From: Gordonia sp. PP30 | GTDB taxonomy: Bacteria > Actinomycetota > Actinomycetes > Mycobacteriales > Mycobacteriaceae | Length of the DNA: 64,000 nucleotides | NCBI RefSeq assembly: GCF_023100845.1 | Contig: NZ_CP095864.1 | Location: 434,001 to 498,000, forward strand | Direction: 5' to 3' | Shown: positions 23,683 through 32,866 of the stretch, one piece after another | How positions within the stretch are numbered: position 1 is the first letter of the stretch | How the letters are laid out: each line of letters begins with the position of its first letter | Program-made: the position numbers and the translations under genes | The notes under the pieces: model-generated | What the model was told of the DNA's origin: nothing | What the model saw: only the letters and a program-made list of their open reading frames with translations | Databases searched by the model: none

Positions 23683-23763
23683 AAAGCAAGCCAGCCCGCG
23701 CGTGCGCACTGTGGTGCGGGTCATCGATCTCCGGGCCCCCGGACACGACGCGGACCGGCCGGA

Positions 23764-25152
23764 TCAGTCGTCGATCGGGTCGATCACTTCGAGTTCGCCG
23801 AGCGCGGTCTCCAGGTGGTCGAGCATGCGCTGCAGGCTCGGCAACTGGGCGCGGGCGCCGGTGATCCCGAAGGCGGTCTTGCCGCTGACCGAGGTGATCG
23901 TGATGTTCATCGCCTGCCCCTCGACCGGGATCGACGCGGGGTAGCAGCCGTCGAGCCGAGCACCGTTCCAGTACAACTGCTCGTCGGTTCCGGGGACATT
24001 GGAGATCACCACGTTGAACATCTGCGGGGACAGATCGAGTCCGCCGGGCATCGGGGAGAACGCCAGCGGCCAGAGGTTGGCCGCGCCGAGGGCCAGCTGT
24101 TGCAGCGGGCGCAACCCGCGGACCACGTTCTTGGCCGACGCGGTGGACGCGCGGATCTCGCGGAGCCGATCGGCCGGGGCCGGCAGGTCGGTGGCGAGCC
24201 GGGCCAGGATCGCGGTGACGTTGTTCCCCTCGGATTCGGCGTCGTGCAGGGAGACCGGAACCATCGCGGTGAGCGATTCGCCGGGCAGGGCGTCGTGATC
24301 GGACAGGTATGCGCGCAGGGCGCCCGAGCACATGGCCAGGATGACGTCGTTCACCGTGACGCCGTGCCTGCGGGCGGCGGCACGGATGCGTTCGGTGGGC
24401 CAATCCTGTGCGGCGAAGCGGCGAGCGGCGCCGATCGGGACGTTCAGCATCGTCTTGGGAGCGGCCTTCATCGGCGGGACGAAGTCCTTGTTCCGCATGC
24501 CGGAGACGGCGACCTTGGCCGCCGCGGGGGCCATGCCGACGATGTCGTCGGCGGTGCGTACGACCGTGCCGACGGTATCGGTGACCTTGGTGAACAGGTT
24601 CTTCTCCGGCTTCGGCGCCCGGTTCCGGCGGCGCCGCCGGAGCCGGGCGTCCCAGAACGCCGTGCCGGTGCGGTCCTCGGGATCGGTGTTGAGGCATCGC
24701 TGCAGCATGCGCAGCGCGGTGACGCCGTCGACCGTCGAGTGGTGGACCTTGGAGTAGAGGGCGAGCCGGCCGTCCTGCAGGCCCTCGATGATATGGAGTT
24801 CCCACATCGGCTTGGAGCGGTCGAGCAGCGTGCCGTGGTTGAGCGAGACATAGCGCAGCAGGTCTTTGATCTCGCCGGGGCGGGGCAGCGCGATGCGCCG
24901 GACGTGGTAGTCGAAGTCGATCTCGTCGGTGTGCTGCCACGCGAGATAGCCGGCGACGCTGCCGGCCGGCCGGCGGAGAAACGCGTCCTGGAACTCGGTG
25001 GCGGCCTCGAAGCGGTCGTGGAGTTCGTCGGCCAGTTCGGCCGCCGTCTGGCCATCGCGCGGAATGAACAGCTGGAGCCCGCCCACGTGCATCGGTTGGT
25101 CGCGTGTCTCGCCGATGAGGAACATCGACTCGGTCACCGGCATGTACTGCAT
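23764..25152 (-). CDS. WS/DGAT-family acyltransferase, copy 1
   Basis: A 462-residue wax ester synthase/diacylglycerol acyltransferase. The catalytic motif HHSTVDG is at about residue 135, in the usual HHxxxDG form. Other family landmarks are PMHVGGLQLF, PLWEL-like PMWELHIIEGL, NDVILAMCSGALR (about 270), VPVSLH and NVVISNVPG (about 365). These enzymes join an acyl-CoA to a diacylglycerol or fatty alcohol, producing storage triacylglycerol or wax ester on the inner membrane face. Start ATG 25152 has GAGGGAG upstream. It lies 100 bp downstream of a paralogue in the same direction, an apparent tandem duplication that has since diverged. Confidence 0.93.
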   Translation of the reverse strand: MQYMPVTESMFLIGETRDQPMHVGGLQLFIPRDGQTAAELADELHDRFEAATEFQDAFLRRPAGSVAGYLAWQHTDEIDFDYHVRRIALPRPGEIKDLLRYVSLNHGTLLDRSKPMWELHIIEGLQDGRLALYSKVHHSTVDGVTALRMLQRCLNTDPEDRTGTAFWDARLRRRRRNRAPKPEKNLFTKVTDTVGTVVRTADDIVGMAPAAAKVAVSGMRNKDFVPPMKAAPKTMLNVPIGAARRFAAQDWPTERIRAAARRHGVTVNDVILAMCSGALRAYLSDHDALPGESLTAMVPVSLHDAESEGNNVTAILARLATDLPAPADRLREIRASTASAKNVVRGLRPLQQLALGAANLWPLAFSPMPGGLDLSPQMFNVVISNVPGTDEQLYWNGARLDGCYPASIPVEGQAMNITITSVSGKTAFGITGARAQLPSLQRMLDHLETALGELEVIDPIDD

Positions 25153-25203
25153 GACGCTCCCTCGGGTTGGTCGGGTAGGGGAATCTTACTGGCAGGTAGA
25201 CAC

Positions 25204-25230
25204 TGAGACGTCATGACGTCGGACGTCTCA
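25204..25230. promoter_or_regulatory. Inverted repeat between the two WS/DGAT genes
   Basis: Exact arms TGAGACGT (25204-25211) and ACGTCTCA (25223-25230) with an 11-base spacer that itself contains GACGTC. It lies in the 100-bp gap after copy 2 and before copy 1, on the minus strand. It could be a weak terminator or an operator for copy 1. Confidence 0.45.
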
Positions 25231-25252
25231 GGTTTGTCGATGATGTGCCTGG

Positions 25253-26650
25253 TCAGGCGCCGATCGGCGCGATATCTTCCAGCTCGAGCAGGGCGGTGTC
25301 GAGATGGTCGAGGATGCGCTGCAGGCTCGGCAGCTGGGCGCGTGCGCCGATGATGCCGAAATTGGCCTTCCCGCCGACCGTCGTGATGGTGATGTTCATC
25401 GCCAGGCCGTCCATCGGGATCGACACCGGGTAGCAGCCGTCGAGACGGGCGCCGTTCCAGTAGAGCGGCATGTCGGGGCCGGGCACGCTGGAGATCATCA
25501 GGTTGAAGCCGTGCGGCGTGTACTTGACGAAGCCGGGCACCGTCGCGAAGGCCAGCGGCCAGGCGTTCGCGGCACCGAGCGCGAGCGACTGGATCGGTTT
25601 GAGGCCGCGCACGATGTTCTTGGCGGACGACGACGAGGCGCGGATCTCCCGCAACCGAGCGGCGGGGTCGTCGATGTCGGTGGCCATCCGGACGAGGATG
25701 GCGGTGATCGCGTTGCCGTCGCCGTCGCCCTCGCCGTGCAGGGAGACCGGCAGGCACGCGGTGAGGGTGGAATCGGGGAGTTCGTGGTGGTCGTGCAGGT
25801 AGCGGCGCAGCGCACCGGCGCACATCGCGATCAGGACGTCGTTGAAGGTGACGCCATGCCGGCGTGCGACGTCGCGCAGGCGGTCGGTGGGCCAGTCCTG
25901 CGCGGCGAAGCGCCGTGCTGAGCCGATCGTCACATTGAGCGCGGTGACCGGGGCCATCTGCATCGGGGCGACGAAGTCCTTGTCGAACACGCCGGCGATC
26001 GCGACCTTCGCGGCGGCCGGGCCGAGGCCGATCAGGTCGTCGGCGAGGCCGACCGCCGAGCCGATGGTGCCGGTGACCTTGCTCAGTAGACCCGACGGGG
26101 TCGTCGGCTTCCGGGGGCGGCGGCGCCGCAGGAGTGCGGGGTCCCAGAACGACGTGCCGCTGCGGTCGTCCGGATCGGTGGTCAGGCTGCGCTGCAGGAT
26201 GCGCAGCGCGGTGACGCCGTCGGCCAGCGAGTGGTGGATCTTGGTGTAGAGGGCGATGCGGCCGTCGCGCAGGCCCTCGATGATGTGCACCTCCCACATC
26301 GGCCGGTTCCGGTCGAGGAGCGCGCCGTGGTTGAGGGACACGTACCGCAGGAGGTTCTTGATCTCGCCCGGACGGGGCAGCACGATCCGGCGGACGTGAT
26401 AGTCGACGTCGATCTCGTCGTCGTGCTGCCAGGCGGTCAGGCCCATGACGGAAGCCGGGCTGGCGGGGCGTTTGCGGAAGAGCGGCTGCACGCCGGTGGC
26501 CGCGACGAACCGTGCGTGCACCTCCTCGGCCAGTTCCGCGGGGCTCTGCCCGTCGCGGGGGATGAAGAGTTGCAGGCCGCCGACGTGCATCGGCTGGTCG
26601 CGCGTTTCGGCGACGAGGAACATCGACTGCGTCACCGGCATGTACTCCAC
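25253..26650 (-). CDS. WS/DGAT-family acyltransferase, copy 2
   Basis: A 465-residue paralogue of the enzyme at 23764. Catalytic HHSLADG is at about residue 137, with PMHVGGLQLF, NDVLIAMCAGALR and LMISSVPGPD also present. The start is GTG 26650, because GGAGGAG precedes it and the protein then begins MEYMPVTQSMFL, parallel to MQYMPVTESMFL of copy 1; the ATG at 26728 would add an unrelated Cys-containing leader. It makes triacylglycerol or wax ester from acyl-CoA. Differences in the central linker (RPRKPTTPSG versus RNRAPKPEKN) suggest the copies are not recent and may differ in acceptor preference. Confidence 0.93.
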   Translation of the reverse strand: MEYMPVTQSMFLVAETRDQPMHVGGLQLFIPRDGQSPAELAEEVHARFVAATGVQPLFRKRPASPASVMGLTAWQHDDEIDVDYHVRRIVLPRPGEIKNLLRYVSLNHGALLDRNRPMWEVHIIEGLRDGRIALYTKIHHSLADGVTALRILQRSLTTDPDDRSGTSFWDPALLRRRRPRKPTTPSGLLSKVTGTIGSAVGLADDLIGLGPAAAKVAIAGVFDKDFVAPMQMAPVTALNVTIGSARRFAAQDWPTDRLRDVARRHGVTFNDVLIAMCAGALRRYLHDHHELPDSTLTACLPVSLHGEGDGDGNAITAILVRMATDIDDPAARLREIRASSSSAKNIVRGLKPIQSLALGAANAWPLAFATVPGFVKYTPHGFNLMISSVPGPDMPLYWNGARLDGCYPVSIPMDGLAMNITITTVGGKANFGIIGARAQLPSLQRILDHLDTALLELEDIAPIGA

Positions 26651-26911
26651 AGGTGCTCCTCCGTTTGCGCGCCGTTCCGGCGGTGTACCGCACGCCGCCT
26701 TCTCGCCATATTGTGGCACGCACCACATCGCGGAGAATCCGGTGGTGTCCCACGCCCCGTTGGCGGCCGTCGCGGAGAGGCCGAGGGCGTCGGCCGACGG
26801 GTGGACGGAGAGTCTGAAAAGACGGCTTTCCGATCTTCTGTGACTCGCGACACGCTCAGCGTAGTCTCAGCTTCGCCGGGAACTTGATTGCATCTGAGAG
26901 GAAGCGCACTT

Positions 26912-28570
26912 ATGGCCACATCGCAGGCCCGAAAGAACCGTCGCCGCCGGAAGGCGGGCGCCGCCGTCGCGGTGGGGGCCACCGCCGCGCTGATGGCGGG
27001 CACGATGACCGCGCCGCCCGCGCACGCAGCAGACATCTTTCCCCTGAGTATCGGGAGTCTCGGCTCTGTACTGCCAGCGGTCGCGGCCTGCGATGCGGGT
27101 GACACCGACGCTAGCCAAGATCTGGGCAGTGTTGCGGATTGCACCGGCGCCAGCCCCTGGCTGTTCTCGTCGGTCGCCGACGCGATCCTGGGCATCGTCG
27201 CGCCGGACATCGCGGGGCTGGTCTCCGTCGGCGGGCTGAACGGTGCACTCGCCACGCCAGGCGTCGAACTCGACCTTCATAATCCCAGTGTTCTGATACC
27301 CGGGACAGCCACGATTTCCGGAAGCGGCTACACCACCGCCATCACCGTCCTGGGGGGTGAGTCCACGGCCAAGGCGGACTACATCTTCGCGGTCGCGGCG
27401 GCCATCGCCGCCGCAGGTGGCATCGCGAACGCGGAATCACTCTTCGGGGTGAGCGTCGCGACGGCGATCGGCCGGCCTGCGTCGCAGGAATTGATCGGCA
27501 TCGGTTCGCCGAGGGTGGAGAACTCGGCGAATGCGAAGAGCCTGCCGTTCGGCATCGCGATCGCCAACTCGTCGTTGACCCTCGGTGAGGTCGCCTCCGG
27601 GTTGGTTTCTAACGTCAAACAGTACCGGGCATCGACTGTCGCGCTCGGCGGTATCACCGCCGCATACAGGTCGCTCGACGGTTCATCGGGTGCTGTCTGC
27701 ACCGCCGCCTACGGTGAGGCTCGGGTGCACGAGCAGACACTCGATGATTCGGGCGCGGTCACGAGCTCCAAGCGCACCCATTCCTGCACCAGCGTGCTCT
27801 TCATCTTCCAGAAGCAGCAGAACGTGGATCAGCACGGCGGCTACGTGGTCTACGCGATCAAGAACCCGCTGGACATCGGTCTCGTCTCGCCGTTCGGAGA
27901 CAAGATCGCGGACCTGATCTCCGACGTGGGCGGCGACGTCTTGGACCTGGGGCCGCTGAACGATGTGCTCGCCGGAAAGTTCGTCCCGGAATTCAAGAGC
28001 GATCTGATCCGCGTGGTGATGACCGACAGCGGTCCGAAGGTGGAGTCCGATCTGATCGACTGGATCAGCGGGATCATCGGCTCGGCCTCGTCGAATACCT
28101 CCACGCAGGTCCTGAGACAAGCGGCTGCGCCGGCCTCCCTCGCTCTCGGCGAGCAGTCGACCCAGCAGGTCGCCGACGGCCAGGCCGATGGGTCGGACGG
28201 AGACGCGGCCCAGAAGTATCCGATGGTCGTCAACGATGCGCCGACGCCCGTGGTGAGCTCGGACATCAATCCGCCGAACGACCCGCCGGCGATCGTGGTG
28301 TCTCCGCCGGCCCCGCCGGTGGACACCGTCACGGGCACCGGTGACAACGACAAGGCCGATCTCGATCAGAAGTCGAACTCGGAACTCGGCGGCGGTGCCG
28401 ACGACGGCGCGGGTGACGGTGGCGCCGAAGGTCAAGGTGGCGCCGAAGGTCAAGGCGGTGCCGGAGACAACGGTGGCGCCGAAGGTCAAGGTGGCGCCGG
28501 AAACGACGGCGGTGCCGGTGCCGGTGCCGGTGCGGGTGGCGACTCGGGCTCCGGAGTCGTCAGCGACTAA
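26912..28570 (+). CDS. Secreted protein with Gly-rich repeat C-terminus, function unknown
   Basis: I do not recognise this 552-residue protein. ATG 26912 follows GAGAGGAAG. A basic N-terminus (ARKNRRRRK) leads into a hydrophobic Ala-rich signal ending PPAHA-A at about residue 40, so it is exported. The mature part is Ala/Gly/Ile/Val-rich with few charged residues up to about 250 and several Cys (CDAG, DCTG, VCTAAY, HSC), which may form disulfides. The C-terminal quarter is Pro- then Gly-rich and ends in five tandem six-residue repeats (GGAEGQ). The base composition here is slightly less GC-rich than that of its neighbours. A strong hairpin terminator follows. A cell-surface or matrix role is only inferred. 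Confidence 0.75.
   Translation: MATSQARKNRRRRKAGAAVAVGATAALMAGTMTAPPAHAADIFPLSIGSLGSVLPAVAACDAGDTDASQDLGSVADCTGASPWLFSSVADAILGIVAPDIAGLVSVGGLNGALATPGVELDLHNPSVLIPGTATISGSGYTTAITVLGGESTAKADYIFAVAAAIAAAGGIANAESLFGVSVATAIGRPASQELIGIGSPRVENSANAKSLPFGIAIANSSLTLGEVASGLVSNVKQYRASTVALGGITAAYRSLDGSSGAVCTAAYGEARVHEQTLDDSGAVTSSKRTHSCTSVLFIFQKQQNVDQHGGYVVYAIKNPLDIGLVSPFGDKIADLISDVGGDVLDLGPLNDVLAGKFVPEFKSDLIRVVMTDSGPKVESDLIDWISGIIGSASSNTSTQVLRQAAAPASLALGEQSTQQVADGQADGSDGDAAQKYPMVVNDAPTPVVSSDINPPNDPPAIVVSPPAPPVDTVTGTGDNDKADLDQKSNSELGGGADDGAGDGGAEGQGGAEGQGGAGDNGGAEGQGGAGNDGGAGAGAGAGGDSGSGVVSD
28418..28507 (+). repeat. Five 18-bp tandem repeats inside the secreted protein gene
   Basis: Unit GGTGGCGCCGAAGGTCAA is exact at 28418-28435, 28436-28453 and 28472-28489, with variants at 28454-28471 and 28490-28507. 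Each unit encodes Gly-Gly-Ala-Glu-Gly-Gln or a close variant. Identity at the DNA level suggests recent slippage expansion, so copy number may vary between strains. Confidence 0.9.
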
Positions 28571-28590
28571 CTGAGTCAACGGTTCGCATC

Positions 28591-28619
28591 GGCCCGCTCA
28601 CCTGCCAGGTGAGCGGGCC
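28591..28619 (+). terminator. Strong hairpin after the secreted protein gene
   Basis: A perfect 13-bp stem (GGCCCGCTCACCT 28591-28603 / AGGTGAGCGGGCC 28607-28619) with a three-base loop, 20 bases after the stop. No long T-run follows. Confidence 0.8.
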
Positions 28620-28747
28620 GACTGCCGTCCGGGGAGTCTTTCTCGGGCTCGACACGGCAGTCCCGTTCGGCGGACGCACCAGGTTCCGCGGCGCCGCGGT
28701 GCCCTCCGACGACCACCGGCCCGCGCCGGGGCGGCTACCGTGATCGG

Positions 28748-29350
28748 GTGCGGAGACGACTCGGAACACTGGCGCTCTGGCTGGTGATCGTGGTCGAGGC
28801 CGTCGTGATCGGCAGTTCGGCGTGGGCGGTGGCCGTCTCGCGCGGCCGGGTGGTCGACGCCGGCGAGGTTCCGCCGGGGGCGCCCGAGACGGTGATCGTT
28901 CTCGGCGCCAAGGCCGGCGCCGGTGAACCCGGCGTCTACCTGCGCAATCGGCTCGACGTGGCGCTGGAGCTGTACCGGGAGGGCCGGGTCGACCGGATCA
29001 TCGCCTCCGGAAACGACGCCGACGACGCCGGCAACGAGGTCCGCGTGATGCGCGACTACCTGCAGGCGCACGGGGTCCGGGCGGCGGACATCGTCGATGA
29101 CCCCCTCGGTCTGAACACCGCGGCGACATGCCGCCGGTCGGCCGAGGAGTTCGGGGTGCGGCGCGCGCTGATCGTGACGCAGAACTTCCACGTCGCGCGG
29201 GCCGTCGGACTGTGCCGGGCCGCCGGGATCGACGTGACCGGGGTGATCGCGCCGTGCCGCGGATGTACGCGACTGTCGCTGGCGCGCAACTTTCTGCGGG
29301 AGGCTCTCGGCTCGCGGCCGCGAGCCGTCGTGGATTCCCTGATCGGCTGA
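28748..29350 (+). CDS. SanA/YdcF-like DUF218 membrane protein
   Basis: A 200-residue protein starting at GTG 28748 with one N-terminal membrane helix (about 8-30). The DUF218 fold follows: ETVIVLGAKAG (about 46-56), a conserved RIIASGNDA region (about 83-91), DYLQAHGV, DPLGLNTAATCR (about 117-128) and RALIVTQNFHVARA (about 138-151). SanA-type members influence envelope permeability and vancomycin tolerance in enterobacteria; ElyC/YdcF relatives act in envelope biogenesis. No enzyme activity is firmly established. It is preceded by a terminator, so it is probably expressed on its own. It is separated from adh by 163 bases. Confidence 0.85.
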   Translation: MRRRLGTLALWLVIVVEAVVIGSSAWAVAVSRGRVVDAGEVPPGAPETVIVLGAKAGAGEPGVYLRNRLDVALELYREGRVDRIIASGNDADDAGNEVRVMRDYLQAHGVRAADIVDDPLGLNTAATCRRSAEEFGVRRALIVTQNFHVARAVGLCRAAGIDVTGVIAPCRGCTRLSLARNFLREALGSRPRAVVDSLIG

Positions 29351-29513
29351 GGAGAGGCGCGCGGCTCCGGCAGCGGGTCGCTGGGCCTCGCGCGGCCTCG
29401 CCGGCGGAGGTCGTGCGGGCAGATCCCCGAAAACGGCTCGCGTTCGCGGTCGCGCGGCGAGGATCGAGGGACAGGGGGCATCCGATCGATCGAGAAGGAC
29501 GAGGAATCACACG

Positions 29514-30641
29514 ATGAAGACGAAGGCGGCGGTCCTGCGCGGCGTGAATCAGGAGTGGCAGATCGAGGAGGTGGAACTCGGCGACCCGGTGGCCGGCGAG
29601 GTCCAGGTGAAGCTGGCCAGCTCCGGCCTCTGCCACTCCGATCATCACCTGCGCACCGGCCAGAGCCCGGCGCCGATGCCGGTGGTCGGCGGCCACGAGG
29701 GCGCCGGAGTCGTGACCAAGGTGGGGCCGGGGGTGACGCGGTTCGCCGAGGGCGACCACGTGGTGACCGCGTTCATCCCGGCGTGCGGCGTCTGCGGCCC
29801 CTGTTCCCGCGGTCAGCAGAACATCTGCGACGAGGGCGCAGGTCTGCTGACCGGGCTGTCGATCTCGGACAAGACGCACCGCGTCACCAACGCCGCGGGC
29901 GAGGGGTTCACCCAGATGTGCCTGCTCGGCACGTTCTCGCCGTACATCACGGTCAACCAGGCCTCGCTGGTGAAGATCGAGGACGACATTCCGCTGCGGG
30001 AGGCCGCGCTGCTCGGCTGCGGCGTGGCCACCGGCTGGGGCAGTGCCACCGAGATCGGTGGAACCAAGGTCGGCGACACCGTGGTCGTGGTCGGTATCGG
30101 CGGGGTGGGCATCAACGCGGTGCAGGGCGCCAAGGCCGCCGGTGCGCGGTACGTGGTGGCCGTCGACCCGGTGAAGTTCAAGCGCGACATGGCCGAGAAA
30201 CTGGGCGCCACGCACACCTTCGCGAGCATGGAGGAGGCGCTGCCGACGGTCGGTGAGATCACCTGGGGCACGATGGCCAACACCGTGGTCATCACCGTCG
30301 GCGAGATCAAGGGCGAGTACATCGCCCCCGCGCTGGCGATGACCGGGAAGGGCGGCCAGGTGGTGGTCGTGGGCATGGGCGATTTCCAGGCGATGGACGT
30401 CAAGCTCAACCTGTTCGAACTCACCCTGCTGCAGAAGCGCGTGCAGGGGGCGATCTTCGGCGGTGCCGGTCCGCGCACCCAGGTGCCCAAGCTGCTCAAC
30501 GAGTACCGCGCCGGTCAGCTCAACCTGGCCGACCTCGTGACGCAGACCTACCGTCTCGAAGACATCAACAAGGCGTACGACGACATGCTCGAGGGCAACA
30601 ACATCCGCGGCATGATCGTCTACGACGAGGCCGACTGGTAG
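29514..30641 (+). CDS. NDMA-dependent zinc alcohol dehydrogenase
   Basis: A 375-residue medium-chain alcohol dehydrogenase of the NDMA (N,N-dimethyl-4-nitrosoaniline)-dependent, mycofactocin-associated group, opening MKTKAAVL like other members. Catalytic zinc ligands are in GLCHSDHH (about 38-45) and GGHEGAG. The structural zinc cysteines lie in CGVCGPCSRGQQNIC (about 92-106). The Rossmann motif is VVVGIGGVGINAVQGAKAAGA (about 194-214). Such enzymes hold NAD tightly and need an external electron acceptor, in mycobacteria the redox cofactor mycofactocin. No mycofactocin genes are in the window. Substrates are probably primary alcohols. Confidence 0.92.
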   Translation: MKTKAAVLRGVNQEWQIEEVELGDPVAGEVQVKLASSGLCHSDHHLRTGQSPAPMPVVGGHEGAGVVTKVGPGVTRFAEGDHVVTAFIPACGVCGPCSRGQQNICDEGAGLLTGLSISDKTHRVTNAAGEGFTQMCLLGTFSPYITVNQASLVKIEDDIPLREAALLGCGVATGWGSATEIGGTKVGDTVVVVGIGGVGINAVQGAKAAGARYVVAVDPVKFKRDMAEKLGATHTFASMEEALPTVGEITWGTMANTVVITVGEIKGEYIAPALAMTGKGGQVVVVGMGDFQAMDVKLNLFELTLLQKRVQGAIFGGAGPRTQVPKLLNEYRAGQLNLADLVTQTYRLEDINKAYDDMLEGNNIRGMIVYDEADW

Positions 30642-30653
30642 GCCGTCACCAGT

Positions 30654-30691
30654 CCGCCGCACCGGGTGCTCACTCGCGCCCGGTGCGGCGG
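30654..30691. terminator. Bidirectional terminator between adh and the DUF2339 gene
   Basis: A perfect 13-bp stem, CCGCCGCACCGGG (30654-30666) / CCCGGTGCGGCGG (30679-30691), with a 12-base loop, lies between the convergent genes ending at 30641 and 30745. Confidence 0.8.
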
Positions 30692-30744
30692 TGTCCGTCG
30701 TTCAAAAAGCTCCAGGCCGGCTCGTGGTGAACGAGCTCGTCCGG

Positions 30745-32754
30745 TCAGCGACCGTGCAGTACCGGGATCGGGCCGGTCGGGCAATCGGCCGACGGGTCGT
30801 CCTCGGGCAGGCTCTGTGCGTAGACGACGCCCAGACCCAGCAGCACCAGACCGACCACGATGAACACCAGCACCCGGAAGAACCCGCCGAGTGCGGCGAG
30901 ATCGAACAGGAAGAGCTTGGCGACCGCGACCGCGATCACCAGCAGTCCGGCGGTCAGGGCCAGGGTGCGATCGCCGTGACGGAGGCGCCTGGCCCACGTC
31001 AGCGCCACGGCGCCGGCCGCGACGAAGCCGATCGTCGCGCACATCTGGCCCGCCCGGTAGCCGTTCAGGCTCCCGCCGGTGACCGCCGTGCCGACCGCCA
31101 CGCAGAACACGTTGGTCACGAGCAGGGACACCAGTCCGGCGATGACGATGAGCACGGTCGACGCGCTCTTCGCCGAGGGCAGCCACGACCAGGTGACCAT
31201 GCCGAGGGCGACCAGCGCGAGCAGCGAACCGATGACGAGAACGATCCGGTCGGTGGTGCCCAGCCCGTCCCGGACGAACATCGCCGTCGCGCCCGGCACG
31301 GCGATCGCCACCAGCCCGACGGCGAGGACGACGGTGGCCGCGATCCGCACCGGCAGGGCGAGATCGCCGGCAGCGCGGTCCGACACGGCCAGGACCGCGG
31401 CCGTCCCGAGCAGCGCGAGCGTGAAGCCGTCGACGCCGAACGCGACGGCCACCGCGATCACCCCGGTCACCACGCCGGCGGCCAGCCACGCGATCCGGAC
31501 GCCGCGGTTCGCGCCCGGCAGGCCGGTGCCGCCCGCGGCGAGCGCGAGCAACACCGCGGCGGTGACGCCGAGGATGATCCCGGCGGTGGTCCCGCCGAGC
31601 CGGTATCCGCTGATCAACAGGGGTAGAACCGGAAGGAGGCCGATGAGCGCGACGAGCAGGGGGAGCGAACTGGTCCGCACCAACAGACAGGCCGACGCCA
31701 CACCGAGGGCCGCGGTCAGACAGGCCACGATCGCGAACTGGGTGGACGTCCCTGCGTGCAGCTGCACCGCGAGCCCGACGATCGGCAGCGTGGCCGCGAC
31801 CGTGGTGACGGCGAACAACGCGCACCAGTTGCGGCCGATCTGGACGGCCAGCGAGGCCGCGGCGTAGACCAGCAGGAAGACCGCGAGGGTCATGGTGAAG
31901 CCGTGCGTGAGAAACGGGGAGAACAGGATCAGAGCCACCCCCGCGGTCACCCCGAGCCACTGATCCTTCCAGGCCGCGGCGACGCCGAGGCCGCCGGCGA
32001 CGACGGTCCCGGACAGTACGAGCGCCGCGATCATCGGCAGCCAGTGATAGATGTTCGCGGCCGCCATGACGCAGAAGAGCGCGGTCACCACGCCGGTGGC
32101 GACCAGGGCCGACGCGGCCGGACGGCGCGCCGGACGGCGGCCAACCCAGATCCCGGCGCCGGCGAGGACGGCGGCCAGCACGGCACCGCCGGCGACCCGG
32201 ACCTCGGGGCGGAGCAGACCCGCCTCCGCGGCCAGCACTAGCAGCAGAACCACGCCGATCAGGGTGATCGCGGCACCGGCGACGGCCAGCACCCGGCCGA
32301 TCACGCTGCCGGTGTCGCGGGGTGCGCGCACCGGGGGAGCGGGCCAGGCCGGGCCGTACGGATGCACCGGAGACGGAGCGCCCGGATACGGCGGGAAGGG
32401 CGCGGCCGGCTGAGGTCCGGCGTACGGAGGCGGAACCAGCGGAGTCGGGATGGGCGGCGCGGCGGGCGGCGGTGCGATCGGTGTACCGGGCGGCGGCGCG
32501 AAGGCGGTCGCGTACTGCAGGGTGGGCCGAGGTTCGGCCTGCGGCTCGGTCGCCGCCCGCGGTTCCGGCTCAGCCTGTTGTTCGGGTTCCAGTTGTTCGG
32601 GTTCCGGGGCCGTCGCGGGCCGCGTGGCGAGTCCGGCCAGGGCCTCGCGGAGTTCGGCGACGTCGCCGGTGACCTTCGACAGGCGGGCGGAGATGGCGTG
32701 CAGGTCGTCGTCGATGCGCGCGGCGACCTCGATCGGATCCGGTGCTGAGCTCAT
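30745..32754 (-). CDS. DUF2339 polytopic membrane protein
   Basis: A 669-residue protein; ATG 32754 begins MSSAPDPIEVAARIDDDL. A short predicted coiled coil (about 10-45: DLHAISARLSKVTGDVAELR) and a Glu/Pro-rich linker with many Pro repeats (about 50-150) precede some 18-20 membrane helices (about 160-650). This layout matches DUF2339 (PF10101), whose members are large envelope proteins of unknown function, sometimes near oxidative-stress or cell-wall genes. The helices are nearly all Ala/Val/Leu/Gly with few charges. It is convergent with adh and separated by about 110 bp from the response-regulator gene, which runs in the same direction. Confidence 0.8.
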   Translation of the reverse strand: MSSAPDPIEVAARIDDDLHAISARLSKVTGDVAELREALAGLATRPATAPEPEQLEPEQQAEPEPRAATEPQAEPRPTLQYATAFAPPPGTPIAPPPAAPPIPTPLVPPPYAGPQPAAPFPPYPGAPSPVHPYGPAWPAPPVRAPRDTGSVIGRVLAVAGAAITLIGVVLLLVLAAEAGLLRPEVRVAGGAVLAAVLAGAGIWVGRRPARRPAASALVATGVVTALFCVMAAANIYHWLPMIAALVLSGTVVAGGLGVAAAWKDQWLGVTAGVALILFSPFLTHGFTMTLAVFLLVYAAASLAVQIGRNWCALFAVTTVAATLPIVGLAVQLHAGTSTQFAIVACLTAALGVASACLLVRTSSLPLLVALIGLLPVLPLLISGYRLGGTTAGIILGVTAAVLLALAAGGTGLPGANRGVRIAWLAAGVVTGVIAVAVAFGVDGFTLALLGTAAVLAVSDRAAGDLALPVRIAATVVLAVGLVAIAVPGATAMFVRDGLGTTDRIVLVIGSLLALVALGMVTWSWLPSAKSASTVLIVIAGLVSLLVTNVFCVAVGTAVTGGSLNGYRAGQMCATIGFVAAGAVALTWARRLRHGDRTLALTAGLLVIAVAVAKLFLFDLAALGGFFRVLVFIVVGLVLLGLGVVYAQSLPEDDPSADCPTGPIPVLHGR

Positions 32755-32866
32755 GATTTCTAGTGTCCGCCGGGATACGGGCACCCGGATGCGCAGAACT
32801 ACCTAGATGGGCGATTCCCGGAGTCGGCGGCTGTACGGCCGGACGGATTCGGCGTCCGTGGTGCCG

